Origin: a virus
IMG/VR virus record: IMGVR_UViG_3300036985_003843
Coordinates: 1 to 43,971 of that record
Strand: one strand, 5' to 3'
DNA length: 43,971 bases
In this document: piece by piece, positions 37,856-43,971 of the stretch
Position numbering within the stretch: position 1 is the stretch's first letter
Layout: each line of letters opens with the position of its first letter
Notes under the pieces: model-generated
The model's database searches: none
Told to the model about the DNA's origin: nothing
What the model saw: only the letters and a program-made list of their open reading frames with translations
Position numbers and translations under genes: made by a program

Positions 37856-38269
37856 CGCCCCCTGGTACAACCCGGTGTACAACGAGTGCATGGGATGCCC
37901 CACCTGATCCCGTCCAGACTTCCTGTACAACTCCTCCAAATACTCATACCTAGCCTGATCCTCCATCACCCTCTCCCAGGGGGCTTTACAAGTTGTTTCA
38001 ACTGACTCAGACATTTCCGAAAGTGTGATAGGTAATTTAGAAGCAGCTCTTTCCCGTGCCCTCCGCGCTACAGAAGGACTGGTACTGGAGCGAATCAGGC
38101 GAGGTCTGACCTGAACAGGCGGCGGCACCTCAACCAGGCACCCACCATAAGCAGCTTCCGCAGAAGCGACAGCTGCCTCAACAGTATCTGCCTGGAACAA
38201 CTGGCGCAGTGGCCCACGACCGGGCAACCACACCAGCAGTTCAAAGTAGTTAGCGGCAGACTGGCTCAA
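37811..38269 (-). CDS. Hypothetical 152-aa protein, last gene of the right minus arm
   Basis: A TTG at 38269 overlaps the upstream TGA (TTGA), in keeping with operon coupling. The first part (YFELLVWLPGRGPLRQLFQA) is a compact beta/helix unit. The second part is basic and helical (RRARERAAS, YEYLEELYRKSG). It runs tail to tail into the last late gene. No family recognised. Confidence 0.55.
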   Translation of the reverse strand: MSQSAANYFELLVWLPGRGPLRQLFQADTVEAAVASAEAAYGGCLVEVPPPVQVRPRLIRSSTSPSVARRARERAASKLPITLSEMSESVETTCKAPWERVMEDQARYEYLEELYRKSGRDQVGHPMHSLYTGLYQGALGRVAVEAADAGEV

Positions 38270-38493
38270 CTTGCTTTACACCAGCTGCGGGGGTAGTCAG
38301 GCTCGTCCACGCTATGAACAGCGACAAAGCCACCAAGAGATTCAGCAACAAGTCGCGCCGCTTCGACGGCTCTCTCGTAGGTGACCCAGGTTCCCGCATC
38401 GTCTTTTTCGATTGTTAATCCGATACCAGAGCCACTGGAACCGTACAGCGCAGTGACGTACTGCCCATCCGCGACCACAAGATAGCGAGTCAT
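38266..38493 (-). CDS. Hypothetical 75-aa protein
   Basis: ATG 38493 starts MTRYLVVADGQYVTALYGSS. Strands and a helix (VTYERAVEAARLVAESLGG) give an alpha/beta look. A TTG just before the ATG is a weaker start. The leader contains the word TAGTGTTGCACA (minus strand, 38522-38511), so a promoter may lie between it and the upstream gene. Confidence 0.6.
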   Translation of the reverse strand: MTRYLVVADGQYVTALYGSSGSGIGLTIEKDDAGTWVTYERAVEAARLVAESLGGFVAVHSVDEPDYPRSWCKAS

Positions 38494-38571
38494 CAAAGTG
38501 AGTTAACTACTGTGCAACACTAGCCCCCAAGGGCAGCCTCAGTCAGACTTGTTACTAATTACAACTGAGTC

Positions 38572-38847
38572 TTATGAGTCTTGCGCTGTATCTGACCCAT
38601 CTTGCTTGGAGCGTTGGCGTCCTTGCACCCGTCGCTTTACCGAGTCTGCCCAGGCAGCATTATCGGCTGCTTCCGCAGCTCTGTATTCCGACAGAGGCAG
38701 TGCCTTTTCCAGTGCCGAGTACACCATCTCGCGCAGCAACGCCGTTGTCCGTTTGCCTTGCTGCTTAGCCATCTCATCCACCAGCAGATAGCGGTGGCGA
38801 TCCAACAGCAACTGGCAGTAGAACTTTTGCCCGTGGCGTAACGGCAT
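38572..38847 (-). CDS. Ribbon-helix-helix-like protein, 91 aa
   Basis: The first 50 residues (a strand QKFYCQLLLDRHRYLLVDEM followed by QGKRTTALLREMVYSALEKAL) fit a CopG/Arc-type ribbon-helix-helix fold, which binds DNA as a dimer. The C-terminus is charged and probably disordered (RRVQGRQRSKQDGSD). A role as an early transcription regulator is inferred. It sits alone, with gaps on both sides, consistent with its own promoter. Confidence 0.65.
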   Translation of the reverse strand: MPLRHGQKFYCQLLLDRHRYLLVDEMAKQQGKRTTALLREMVYSALEKALPLSEYRAAEAADNAAWADSVKRRVQGRQRSKQDGSDTAQDS

Positions 38848-38885
38848 GATGGCGTGAGTCTCTTTTGCTACACACTAGCACGGCT

Positions 38886-39089
38886 CTACCATCGCACATC
38901 CTCGTCCACGTTCTTTTTCCACGCTTGTCCCTGTGCCTTTCGTGCTCCAGCTCTCTGCCTGGAGCACCCGCGTCTTACGTCCCACGCCCACTCCAGGAAC
39001 ATGGCTGCCCGTTGCAGATCAGCGGTAGTAGCCCGCCGCATAGCTGCATGGAGCCGCTCCAGCACAATTTCTCTGCCGGTGCGGCTCAC
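38886..39089 (-). CDS. Hypothetical basic 67-aa protein, GTG start
   Basis: GTG 39089 lies four bases after the upstream stop. The helix IVLERLHAAMRRATTADLQR and the tail RRGCSRQRAGARKAQGQ are very basic. Longer readings in this frame overlap the 55-aa gene and were rejected. No family recognised. Confidence 0.5.
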   Translation of the reverse strand: MSRTGREIVLERLHAAMRRATTADLQRAAMFLEWAWDVRRGCSRQRAGARKAQGQAWKKNVDEDVRW

Positions 39090-39093
39090 TTTG

Positions 39094-39261
39094 TCACCAA
39101 TCTTCTTCTTTCGTGATTCTGACAAGTCGTAATGCCGGCCACAACTCCCGAATGGTGTAGTGCGCTGCAACCATGTTGTCAGCACATATCGTGGCCTTCT
39201 GCACTAAGCCGCCCGGTGTCCGTAACAGAGCAACATAACTCACTGGTGCTTTCCTGTTCAT
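39094..39261 (-). CDS. Hypothetical 55-aa protein
   Basis: ATG 39261 overlaps the DNA polymerase stop as ATGA. The protein (MNRKAPVSYVALLRTPGGLV ... YTIRELWPALRLVRI) looks like a small alpha/beta unit. No family recognised. Translation is probably coupled to the polymerase gene. Confidence 0.55.
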   Translation of the reverse strand: MNRKAPVSYVALLRTPGGLVQKATICADNMVAAHYTIRELWPALRLVRITKEEDW

Positions 39262-41087
39262 TTGGCGTCTACCCACGAATCAGCAGCTTTGGCTTCAGCC
39301 AAAGGCGGTACAGGCCCCAACCATTCGGCCTCAGCGTCCTGCATCACAGCAGCGAGTTGATGGCACCAAGCATCCGCGTGTTCTTCGCGCACCAGCAAAA
39401 TAACTTCGTCATGGATAACACCTGAGATGCGGACCAGTTCTTCGCCATCAGCTTTCAGGAGGGGCCAGAGTTTACCGAGGGTACGTTTGAGCACTGCGGC
39501 GCCGGCCCCCTGGATTGGGGTGTTGGAGCGGACCGTAAGCGAGTTGTAGTCGCCCGGTAGAATCCGCCGCAGCCCGGAGTTACGAATCCGGATAGCGGCA
39601 TCAGTACGACGGCGATTAGCTTGTGCAGCATTTTCGCGTTGCCACCGGCTGATCCCTGTATATGCGGCATGGAATTTGGCGCGGATCTCACCAGCTTCAT
39701 CGAGATCCATTTGTACCCCCATTCCCGCTGCATAGTTGCGTAATCCTCGGGCTCCCGATCCATACAACAGACCGAAGTTCGCAGACTTACTAATCTGGCG
39801 CATCTCTTTAGTGACTTCATCCTCTGGTACTCCATAAATTTGCATTGCCGTAACAGTGTGCAGATCCAGGCCATCCTGAAAAGCACGAATCATCAACGGA
39901 TCTTCGGCCTCGGCGGCTGCCAGCCGTAACTCCATTTGGGCGTAGTCCGCCACTACCAGTTTCCACCCGGCTGGCGCCTTTACACACGCCCGAAACCTGG
40001 AATCCCGAGGGATTTGTTGAAGATTGGGACCAATGCAAGACATACGCCCCGTATCTGCCCCCAACTGCATGTAACTAGCCTTGATAAACCCAGTGCTACC
40101 AAGGTGTTTCAGCAACGCCTCTACCATCTGGCGCCGCTTCTCCACCCGCTTCCACGCCAGGTACTCAGCCACAACCCTGTGATCCCCTACATACTCACGC
40201 AACGCAGCCCGACTGGCACTGGGTTTCCCCGTATTGTCTACCGGAATAGCACCCAATAGCGTCGTAAACACGTCCAACAATTGCTTGGGACTATTCAGAT
40301 TGAAGCCGGCCTGCTTCTTAGTCCCCTCCCTAACACTGCCCTCTGGCTTGGAGCGCAGATTAAACGTGCCATCAGAATCACGCGGCAGCTTCTTCCCTTC
40401 CGGTAGCGCCTCGTCCAGCGTGTCAATAAAAGCCTCTCCCAAACGCTCATTATCCGCAGCCAAATCCTGGTGCAACTGCTCCAGTTCATCACGCTCAAAC
40501 GGCATACCAGTACGCCACAGCTGCGCCATGGTCGGTAATGCCTTGCACTCCAGAAACCAAGCCTTATGCAGATTGCCCTCGGCCATCCGCTGATTGATTG
40601 GCCCATCCAACTGGGTCAACAGCTCAACGTCATAGGCGGCGTAGTCCAACTGACTGGGGGTCAGGTCACCAGTCCAGTCACTTTTTTGTTCTTCCTTTGA
40701 AATCTCAAGCTTGAGATAACGTTTTACAACATGCTGGAGCCCATGCTTCAGGTTGGGCAGTCCATTGGTAAGGATTCGACTAGCCAGCATGGTACATAGC
40801 ACGTCGCCTTCCGGGTAAAGCTCATGCTCCTGCAACCAGCCCAGGTCAAACACAGCATTGTGGGCTAACCAGTAACGCTTGATGGAGAAAAACTCCTCCA
40901 GGTCTTGCCAGTGATGGTCCTCCAAATCCCAGCAGTCAATCACCACGGGCATCCGATCCAGTGCGCCTAACTGCAATAAACGCAACCCGCCGTAGACCGG
41001 CTGAAGGCCGGTTGTCTCACAGTCAAACGCCACCGTGGTGGCATTGAACAGGGTGTGCAAATGCTCGATTCCTTGTAGGTACTTCAT
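39258..41087 (-). CDS. DNA polymerase, family A, with 3'-5' exonuclease, 609 aa
   Basis: Exonuclease motifs: FDCETTG (D22, E24), HNAVFD (D81) and YAAYD (Y149, D153). Polymerase motifs: A, VVADYAQMELR (D381); B, RQISKSANFGLLYG (R430, K434, F438); C, VIHDEV (D560). It replicates the phage genome. The residue matching E. coli Pol I F762 is Phe (F438). No 5'-3' nuclease domain is present, which is normal for phage Pol A. The size is near that of other phage members. It is the largest gene of the right minus arm. Confidence 0.96.
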   Translation of the reverse strand: MKYLQGIEHLHTLFNATTVAFDCETTGLQPVYGGLRLLQLGALDRMPVVIDCWDLEDHHWQDLEEFFSIKRYWLAHNAVFDLGWLQEHELYPEGDVLCTMLASRILTNGLPNLKHGLQHVVKRYLKLEISKEEQKSDWTGDLTPSQLDYAAYDVELLTQLDGPINQRMAEGNLHKAWFLECKALPTMAQLWRTGMPFERDELEQLHQDLAADNERLGEAFIDTLDEALPEGKKLPRDSDGTFNLRSKPEGSVREGTKKQAGFNLNSPKQLLDVFTTLLGAIPVDNTGKPSASRAALREYVGDHRVVAEYLAWKRVEKRRQMVEALLKHLGSTGFIKASYMQLGADTGRMSCIGPNLQQIPRDSRFRACVKAPAGWKLVVADYAQMELRLAAAEAEDPLMIRAFQDGLDLHTVTAMQIYGVPEDEVTKEMRQISKSANFGLLYGSGARGLRNYAAGMGVQMDLDEAGEIRAKFHAAYTGISRWQRENAAQANRRRTDAAIRIRNSGLRRILPGDYNSLTVRSNTPIQGAGAAVLKRTLGKLWPLLKADGEELVRISGVIHDEVILLVREEHADAWCHQLAAVMQDAEAEWLGPVPPLAEAKAADSWVDAK

Positions 41088-41135
41088 CGTGAAGCCTGGT
41101 AGGGCGTACTTGTTTAATGTAGCAGGTTAGTCCCC

Positions 41136-41597
41136 CTAGGAGGGACCGTATAAGTCACAATCCGTAGCAAAGTCGTCGCCGGCATCAGGAAAACCAAAGC
41201 TGCACCCATACCTACCCCAGTGCTGGCAGTCGATACAGAGCTTTTTGCCGTGACTTGGCAATCTGTGCCCCTGCTTCTCTAGATGGGCGTGGACCTCGGC
41301 GTAGACATGCCCCAGTCGAATCTGCGAGATGGCCTGGTGTGATATGCCGTAGTCCGCCGCCAATGCCAAGGTGCTTTTTTCTGACAGGATCACGTCAGCC
41401 GCTTCAGCAGGCGACAACGCACGTTTATGACTGACGCCACGCATACGAGGCCCTCTAACTGGAACAGCATTGTTTTCGTGTGTAGTCCACCTCGCTAAGC
41501 AAGCGTTGCAGTGGTGACGCCTTCGCCTTCGACCATCAATACAGTGCCGGCTGTCAACCACCCGTACATCCGTGGATTCACAACTCGGACAACTCAT
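41136..41597 (-). CDS. NrdR-like zinc ribbon fused to an HTH and a C-terminal Cys cluster, 153 aa
   Basis: Residues 1-42 closely follow the NrdR zinc ribbon: CPSC (C3, C6), VVDSRHCIDGRRRRR, CNAC (C30, C33) and WTTHE. In NrdR this ribbon binds the promoter boxes of ribonucleotide reductase genes. The nucleotide-sensing ATP-cone that follows in NrdR is missing. In its place stands a phage-type HTH (about 60-98, VILSEKSTLALAADYGISHQ) and then CIDC...C...C (C121, C124, C132, C147), another possible metal site. It is probably a DNA-binding regulator. Its neighbours include dCTP deaminase. ATG 41597 is preferred over GTG 41600. Confidence 0.72.
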   Translation of the reverse strand: MSCPSCESTDVRVVDSRHCIDGRRRRRHHCNACLARWTTHENNAVPVRGPRMRGVSHKRALSPAEAADVILSEKSTLALAADYGISHQAISQIRLGHVYAEVHAHLEKQGHRLPSHGKKLCIDCQHWGRYGCSFGFPDAGDDFATDCDLYGPS

Positions 41598-41778
41598 CAC
41601 TCAGTCGCTGGTAAACACCCAAAATTGTGCTGCGGTGATAACCGCAACACTGCAAAAAGTCGGTGAAAGACTCGATCACATCGCTTGCCTTTACCCCCAC
41701 AACTTTCGTGGTGTGGCAAGTAAGAATCTGCGCCGAGTCATCTGACCGAATCATCTGAAACTTGTACTGCTCGCTCAT
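41578..41778 (-). CDS. Hypothetical 66-aa protein
   Basis: ATG 41778 overlaps the upstream TGA; its end overlaps the zinc-ribbon gene by 20 bases. It starts MSEQYKFQMIRSDDSAQI and continues with a helix (VIESFTDFLQCCGYHRS). The stretch with FxxFLxxCGY recurs in small phage proteins of unknown function. Confidence 0.62.
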   Translation of the reverse strand: MSEQYKFQMIRSDDSAQILTCHTTKVVGVKASDVIESFTDFLQCCGYHRSTILGVYQRLSDELSEL

Positions 41779-42017
41779 TGTTTGTACTCCGGTCTGTCTA
41801 GTGTGTCAATCAAGCGATTCAAATAGAAGCGGGCTTTACCGGCATCCATTGCTGGATCATCCTTAAGCCACAGACGGCTTATGTACTTAAGGACTTGCCA
41901 CTGCAACCCACCGACAACTGCATCAGGGGCTTGCTTAACGCAATCCTCGATAAAATCAATGACCTCAATTCTCCCAGCCGTGTAGTGACTGGGATGGTTC
42001 ACCATGTCCTGGTTCAT
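41775..42017 (-). CDS. DUF3310 (SaV-like) protein, 80 aa
   Basis: The start MNQDMVNHPSHYTAGRIEVI, with the motif N-H-P-x-H-Y, followed by FIEDC and LKYISRLWLKDD (a KYxxR-type helix), is the signature of DUF3310, a small family found in many phages near nucleotide-metabolism genes. Function is unknown. The ATG overlaps the dCTP deaminase stop, and its own TGA overlaps the next ATG. Confidence 0.88.
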   Translation of the reverse strand: MNQDMVNHPSHYTAGRIEVIDFIEDCVKQAPDAVVGGLQWQVLKYISRLWLKDDPAMDAGKARFYLNRLIDTLDRPEYKQ

Positions 42018-42526
42018 AGCTTGGAAGCAGTAACTTGTTGGTCGAAGTTGTAGTGGCCCACGATGGAGTAATCCTCCGCAGGTTTAGCTGACATGACGTG
42101 AAATACCAGTTGCCCAATCCGCATTCCCGGCCATAGCTGCACAGGATGTAAAGCCCGAGCGTTTTGCAGTTCCAGTGTGAGTTTGGAACCACTCCAGCCC
42201 GGATCACAGTAACCGGCCATCAAGTGCTCAATACCAGAGCGAGCCCTGGAGCTTTTAAGCGCGAACTGACCGGCCAGAAACGACGGTAGGAAGAAAGTCT
42301 CGACAGTTTCCGCAAGGATGAACTCACGTGGATGGAGCAGAAACGGTCTCTCTTCAGTAAACCCTGCAATGGAGCGGGGCTGCATGTGCGAGGTTAAAGC
42401 TGTTTCGATAAGGATGTTCTCACCGAGTCTCACATCGAGACTGGCGGGATTGACTAGAGCTGGATCGTAAGGAGTCACAAGGCCCTCTTCACAGAGGGCC
42501 CGGATCTCGGAATCACACAGGATCAC
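42014..42526 (-). CDS. dcd: dCTP deaminase (Dcd/DUT family), 170 aa
   Basis: Motifs NPASLDVRLG (26-35), KSSRARSG (91-98), the substrate loop YCDPGWSG and LTLELQN with E119 (the likely catalytic Glu), and WPGMRIGQLVF match dCTP deaminases. The enzyme converts dCTP to dUTP, feeding dTTP synthesis, and some members also remove the triphosphate. The length is near normal. Overlaps of four bases with both neighbours show that it is part of one operon with DUF3310 and the HTH gene. The phage thus adjusts host nucleotide pools, though it has no reductase of its own here. Confidence 0.9.
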   Translation of the reverse strand: MILCDSEIRALCEEGLVTPYDPALVNPASLDVRLGENILIETALTSHMQPRSIAGFTEERPFLLHPREFILAETVETFFLPSFLAGQFALKSSRARSGIEHLMAGYCDPGWSGSKLTLELQNARALHPVQLWPGMRIGQLVFHVMSAKPAEDYSIVGHYNFDQQVTASKL

Positions 42527-42879
42527 GACTTAACGGCGGTTTGCTGGAGCGTGACATGCTTCCAGGTCTTGCCCCACTTGATCGCATTGATCGTGGTGAG
42601 ATGCACCTTGTAGTCACGGCTAATGGCAGTAGCACCTTCACCGGCAGCAAGCCTGGTTTTGATCTGGATCACTTGCGCCATGTCCAGGGCACGGTACTTC
42701 CTGCGGTGAGACACACGAGTCTTGCTTTGAGACTCCCGTTTCTTGGTTGGCGCGGGAGCTTTAACTGCCGTTGCGGGACCGTCAAAATTTACGGTCTGGG
42801 ACGACTCCAGGATTCCTTGGATGGTCTTGATGCTGTCCGTCAGGGTGCGGACTTGTGTATCAGAAAGAATGGTGAGCAT
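42523..42879 (-). CDS. HTH DNA-binding protein, 118 aa
   Basis: The C-terminal 50 residues (AQVIQIKTRLAAGEGATAIS then RDYKVHLTTINAIKWGKTW) are a phage-type HTH, similar in pattern to that in the zinc-ribbon protein. The middle is a basic Lys/Arg linker (TKKRESQSKTRVSHRRKYR). The N-terminal helix may dimerise. Probably an early regulator. ATG 42879 follows a 31-base gap, possibly with a promoter. Confidence 0.65.
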   Translation of the reverse strand: MLTILSDTQVRTLTDSIKTIQGILESSQTVNFDGPATAVKAPAPTKKRESQSKTRVSHRRKYRALDMAQVIQIKTRLAAGEGATAISRDYKVHLTTINAIKWGKTWKHVTLQQTAVKS

Positions 42880-42910
42880 AGAGCTTGGTAAAGCGTTGGT
42901 AGTGTAGTAC

Positions 42911-43237
42911 CTAAGGAGTGTTTGAGGGGTACTGCCGGCGCAAATTCAACAAAGTTTCTTCAGGTAGCTGAAGTATTTGTTGCATTGCCATCCGGGCCAA
43001 TACTTCGTGGTTGATGCTTTCGCTACTGACGAAGGCATCCACCAGGCCAACAAAGAGCTGGTTCAGAGTACGAGGTTTGACCCAGCTTGTATCGCAGGGG
43101 ATGGGTTCAGTCCCGTAGGACCAGTCGTCGTAAGACTCTTCGTTACGAAGGGCCTTAGCCGTCGTCTGCCCAATCCGACTGATCCACCATTTCCCAGTTG
43201 TTGACTCGTTCACTGATAAGGCGTCGCATTCCGGCAT
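42911..43237 (-). CDS. Hypothetical protein of up to 108 aa, start uncertain
   Basis: The C-terminal 75 residues (LRNEESYDDWSYGTEPI ... PRTLNQLFVGLVDAFVSSE ... MAMQQILQLPEETLLNL) look like a real acidic, helical protein. The only clear ATG (43237) makes it overlap the upstream gene by 83 bases; a start near 43155 would be expected but I see no standard codon there. No family recognised. Confidence 0.5.
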   Translation of the reverse strand: MPECDALSVNESTTGKWWISRIGQTTAKALRNEESYDDWSYGTEPIPCDTSWVKPRTLNQLFVGLVDAFVSSESINHEVLARMAMQQILQLPEETLLNLRRQYPSNTP

Positions 43238-43424
43238 CGGTCGCAGGCATCACGTCATCTTCACAAAGGTAGAAGGAGCCTCGGCACACAGCAGGGCCCC
43301 ATTCGGCGGGGTCGTAGTCGGTTTGAGACAGGACCACAACAGAGTCCTCCACAACAGCCTCCACGTCACAACGGCCATCAGGACTAAAGCTAATGTCATA
43401 AATTTCAAGGACATCGGGATTCAC
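43155..43424 (-). CDS. Hypothetical acidic 89-aa protein
   Basis: ATG 43424 overlaps the upstream stop as ATGA. It begins MNPDVLEIYDISFSPDGRCD, continues with strands (EAVVEDSVVVLSQTDYD) and ends in an acidic stretch (VDQSDWADDG). A beta-rich first half is likely. No family recognised. Confidence 0.58.
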   Translation of the reverse strand: MNPDVLEIYDISFSPDGRCDVEAVVEDSVVVLSQTDYDPAEWGPAVCRGSFYLCEDDVMPATDAGMRRLISERVNNWEMVDQSDWADDG

Positions 43425-43660
43425 TTCAGCACCTCAGCAGGTAAAAGCACAGCGCCCATGTCGTCCATCCAAACATCCCAGGACATCTTCAGGAACTGTT
43501 CAAGATCACGCAGCTGCTCTAGCTGGTGTTCGTCGTACGTGGTGGACAACCCAAGTTCTTGGCTGTACTTAATCGCCTGCTCCATGCGGAGAATCGAGTA
43601 GCGGACAGCGAAGTACCAGGGGCTAAGTTTTTCGTTGGGCACGGAGGTGTGGGTAGCCAC
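43421..43660 (-). CDS. Hypothetical protein of about 79 aa, first gene of the right minus arm
   Basis: The clear part runs WYFAVRYSILRMEQAIKYSQ ... YDEHQLEQLRDLEQFLKMS, helical and acidic. I take GTG 43660 as start because it lies just past the T tract of the upstream terminator; ATG (MEQAIKYSQ) further in is possible. No ribosome site is evident. No family recognised. Confidence 0.5.
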   Translation of the reverse strand: MATHTSVPNEKLSPWYFAVRYSILRMEQAIKYSQELGLSTTYDEHQLEQLRDLEQFLKMSWDVWMDDMGAVLLPAEVLK

Positions 43661-43668
43661 GGTCGTGT

Positions 43669-43706
43669 AAAAAAGAAAAAAGGCGTGAGGCTCTCGCCTC
43701 CACACC
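43669..43706 (-). terminator. Intrinsic terminator closing the left minus operon
   Basis: On the minus strand GGTGTGGAGGC (43706-43696) pairs with GCCTCACGCC (43691-43682), giving a roughly 10-bp stem with one bulge and one G-U pair and a four-base loop. TTTTTTCTTTTTT follows (43681-43669). It lies 38 bases after the stop of the junction-spanning HTH gene. Confidence 0.78.
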
Positions 43707-43743
43707 CATAGTGTTGCACACAAGCGGCCCTTAGGCTACTACT

Positions 43744-43971
43744 TCAGTTGTAAAACTTCGCATTCCTTTGGTGCGAGCTGCGCCAGGTAAACGAGGCACT
43801 GGTTTTGGTGGGGTGGTCAAGGGCGTCGTAGATGCACTTGGGGGTGACGTAGACGGCGCGGGCTGCTGCGCTGATCGAGGGATAGGTCGTGCCTGTTTCG
43901 ACGCAGAGCACTGGGCGGCGCTGCTGGTGCTTGGGCAGCCCGAGGGCGGCGATCTCTTTGGCAAGGGTGAT
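43744..43971 (-). CDS. HTH DNA-binding protein with a NUMOD1-like C-terminus (3' part; crosses the contig junction)
   Basis: This is the 3' part of the junction-spanning gene, ending at TGA 43744-43746. Bases 43845-43971 duplicate 1-127, so only 43744-43844 is unique here. It encodes the NUMOD1-like stretch and the tail (YDALDHPTKTSASFTWRSS). Joined at the repeat, the two parts give one uninterrupted 210-residue frame. Confidence 0.75.
   Translation of the reverse strand: MTLAKEIAALGLPKHQQRRPVLCVETGTTYPSISAAARAVYVTPKCIYDALDHPTKTSASFTWRSSHQRNAKFYN
43845..43971. repeat. Right copy of the 127-bp terminal direct repeat
   Basis: Identical to bases 1-127. Removing one copy gives a 43,844-bp circle. 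Confidence 0.93.

Noticed and set aside
41136-41155. Near-palindrome GTCCC...GGGAC at the zinc-ribbon gene stop as a terminator
   Set aside because: The stem is short and no T tract follows on the minus strand.

Overview
The window is a complete tailed-phage genome in circular form, not a bacterial chromosome. Its first and last 127 bases are identical, so the unique sequence is a circle of 43,844 bp, and one gene is cut in two by the arbitrary contig ends. The genes give a siphovirus-type plan: large terminase, DUF4055-type portal, scaffold, capsid, connector genes, tail tube, tail chaperones, a 975-residue tape measure, a tail tip, and lysis genes. I see no integrase, repressor, tRNA, photosynthesis gene or ribonucleotide reductase, so a strictly lytic lifestyle is likely. 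From memory of the families, many of the small hypothetical and structural proteins resemble those of siphophages of Synechococcus-like cyanobacteria and other aquatic bacteria. The host is an inference and cannot be read from the sequence.

Layout on the circle. (1) Minus-strand early/replication arm, about 37.8 kb to the end and on through 1 to 5.2 kb. The left part starts with a primase-helicase (2777-5221), followed by many tiny genes overlapping by 1-8 bases, and ends with a helix-turn-helix protein spanning the contig junction and a terminator near 43.7 kb. The right part holds a run of small genes, an HTH protein, dCTP deaminase, a DUF3310 protein, a NrdR-like zinc-ribbon chimera, a family A DNA polymerase and more small genes. 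(2) Plus-strand recombination/packaging block, 5.3-7.9 kb: ssDNA-binding protein, HNH-AP2 endonuclease, PD-(D/E)XK exonuclease and putative small terminase. (3) Accessory region, 7.9-11.4 kb, between small and large terminase: a three-gene minus-strand island, several small plus genes, and two dense repeat arrays sharing words with the flanks of the small terminase gene. (4) Late plus-strand region, 11.5-37.9 kb: large terminase, portal, an adhesion module (collagen-like fibre, 825-aa adhesin, repeat protein, glycosyltransferase), scaffold, capsid, connector, tail, several further structural proteins, holin-like membrane proteins and a two-domain endolysin.

How it works together. The minus arm makes the replication and nucleotide-metabolism proteins. 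The plus block 5.3-7.9 kb supplies recombination and packaging functions. The late operon builds head, tail and adhesins and then lyses the cell. Internal hairpin terminators after the capsid, tail tube and chaperone genes could set the steep dose differences between structural proteins. The features most worth following up are the repeat system around the terminase genes, the NrdR-like chimera, the two Fur-box-like sites, the likely +1 frameshift in the tail chaperone and the lysozyme plus C39-like endolysin.
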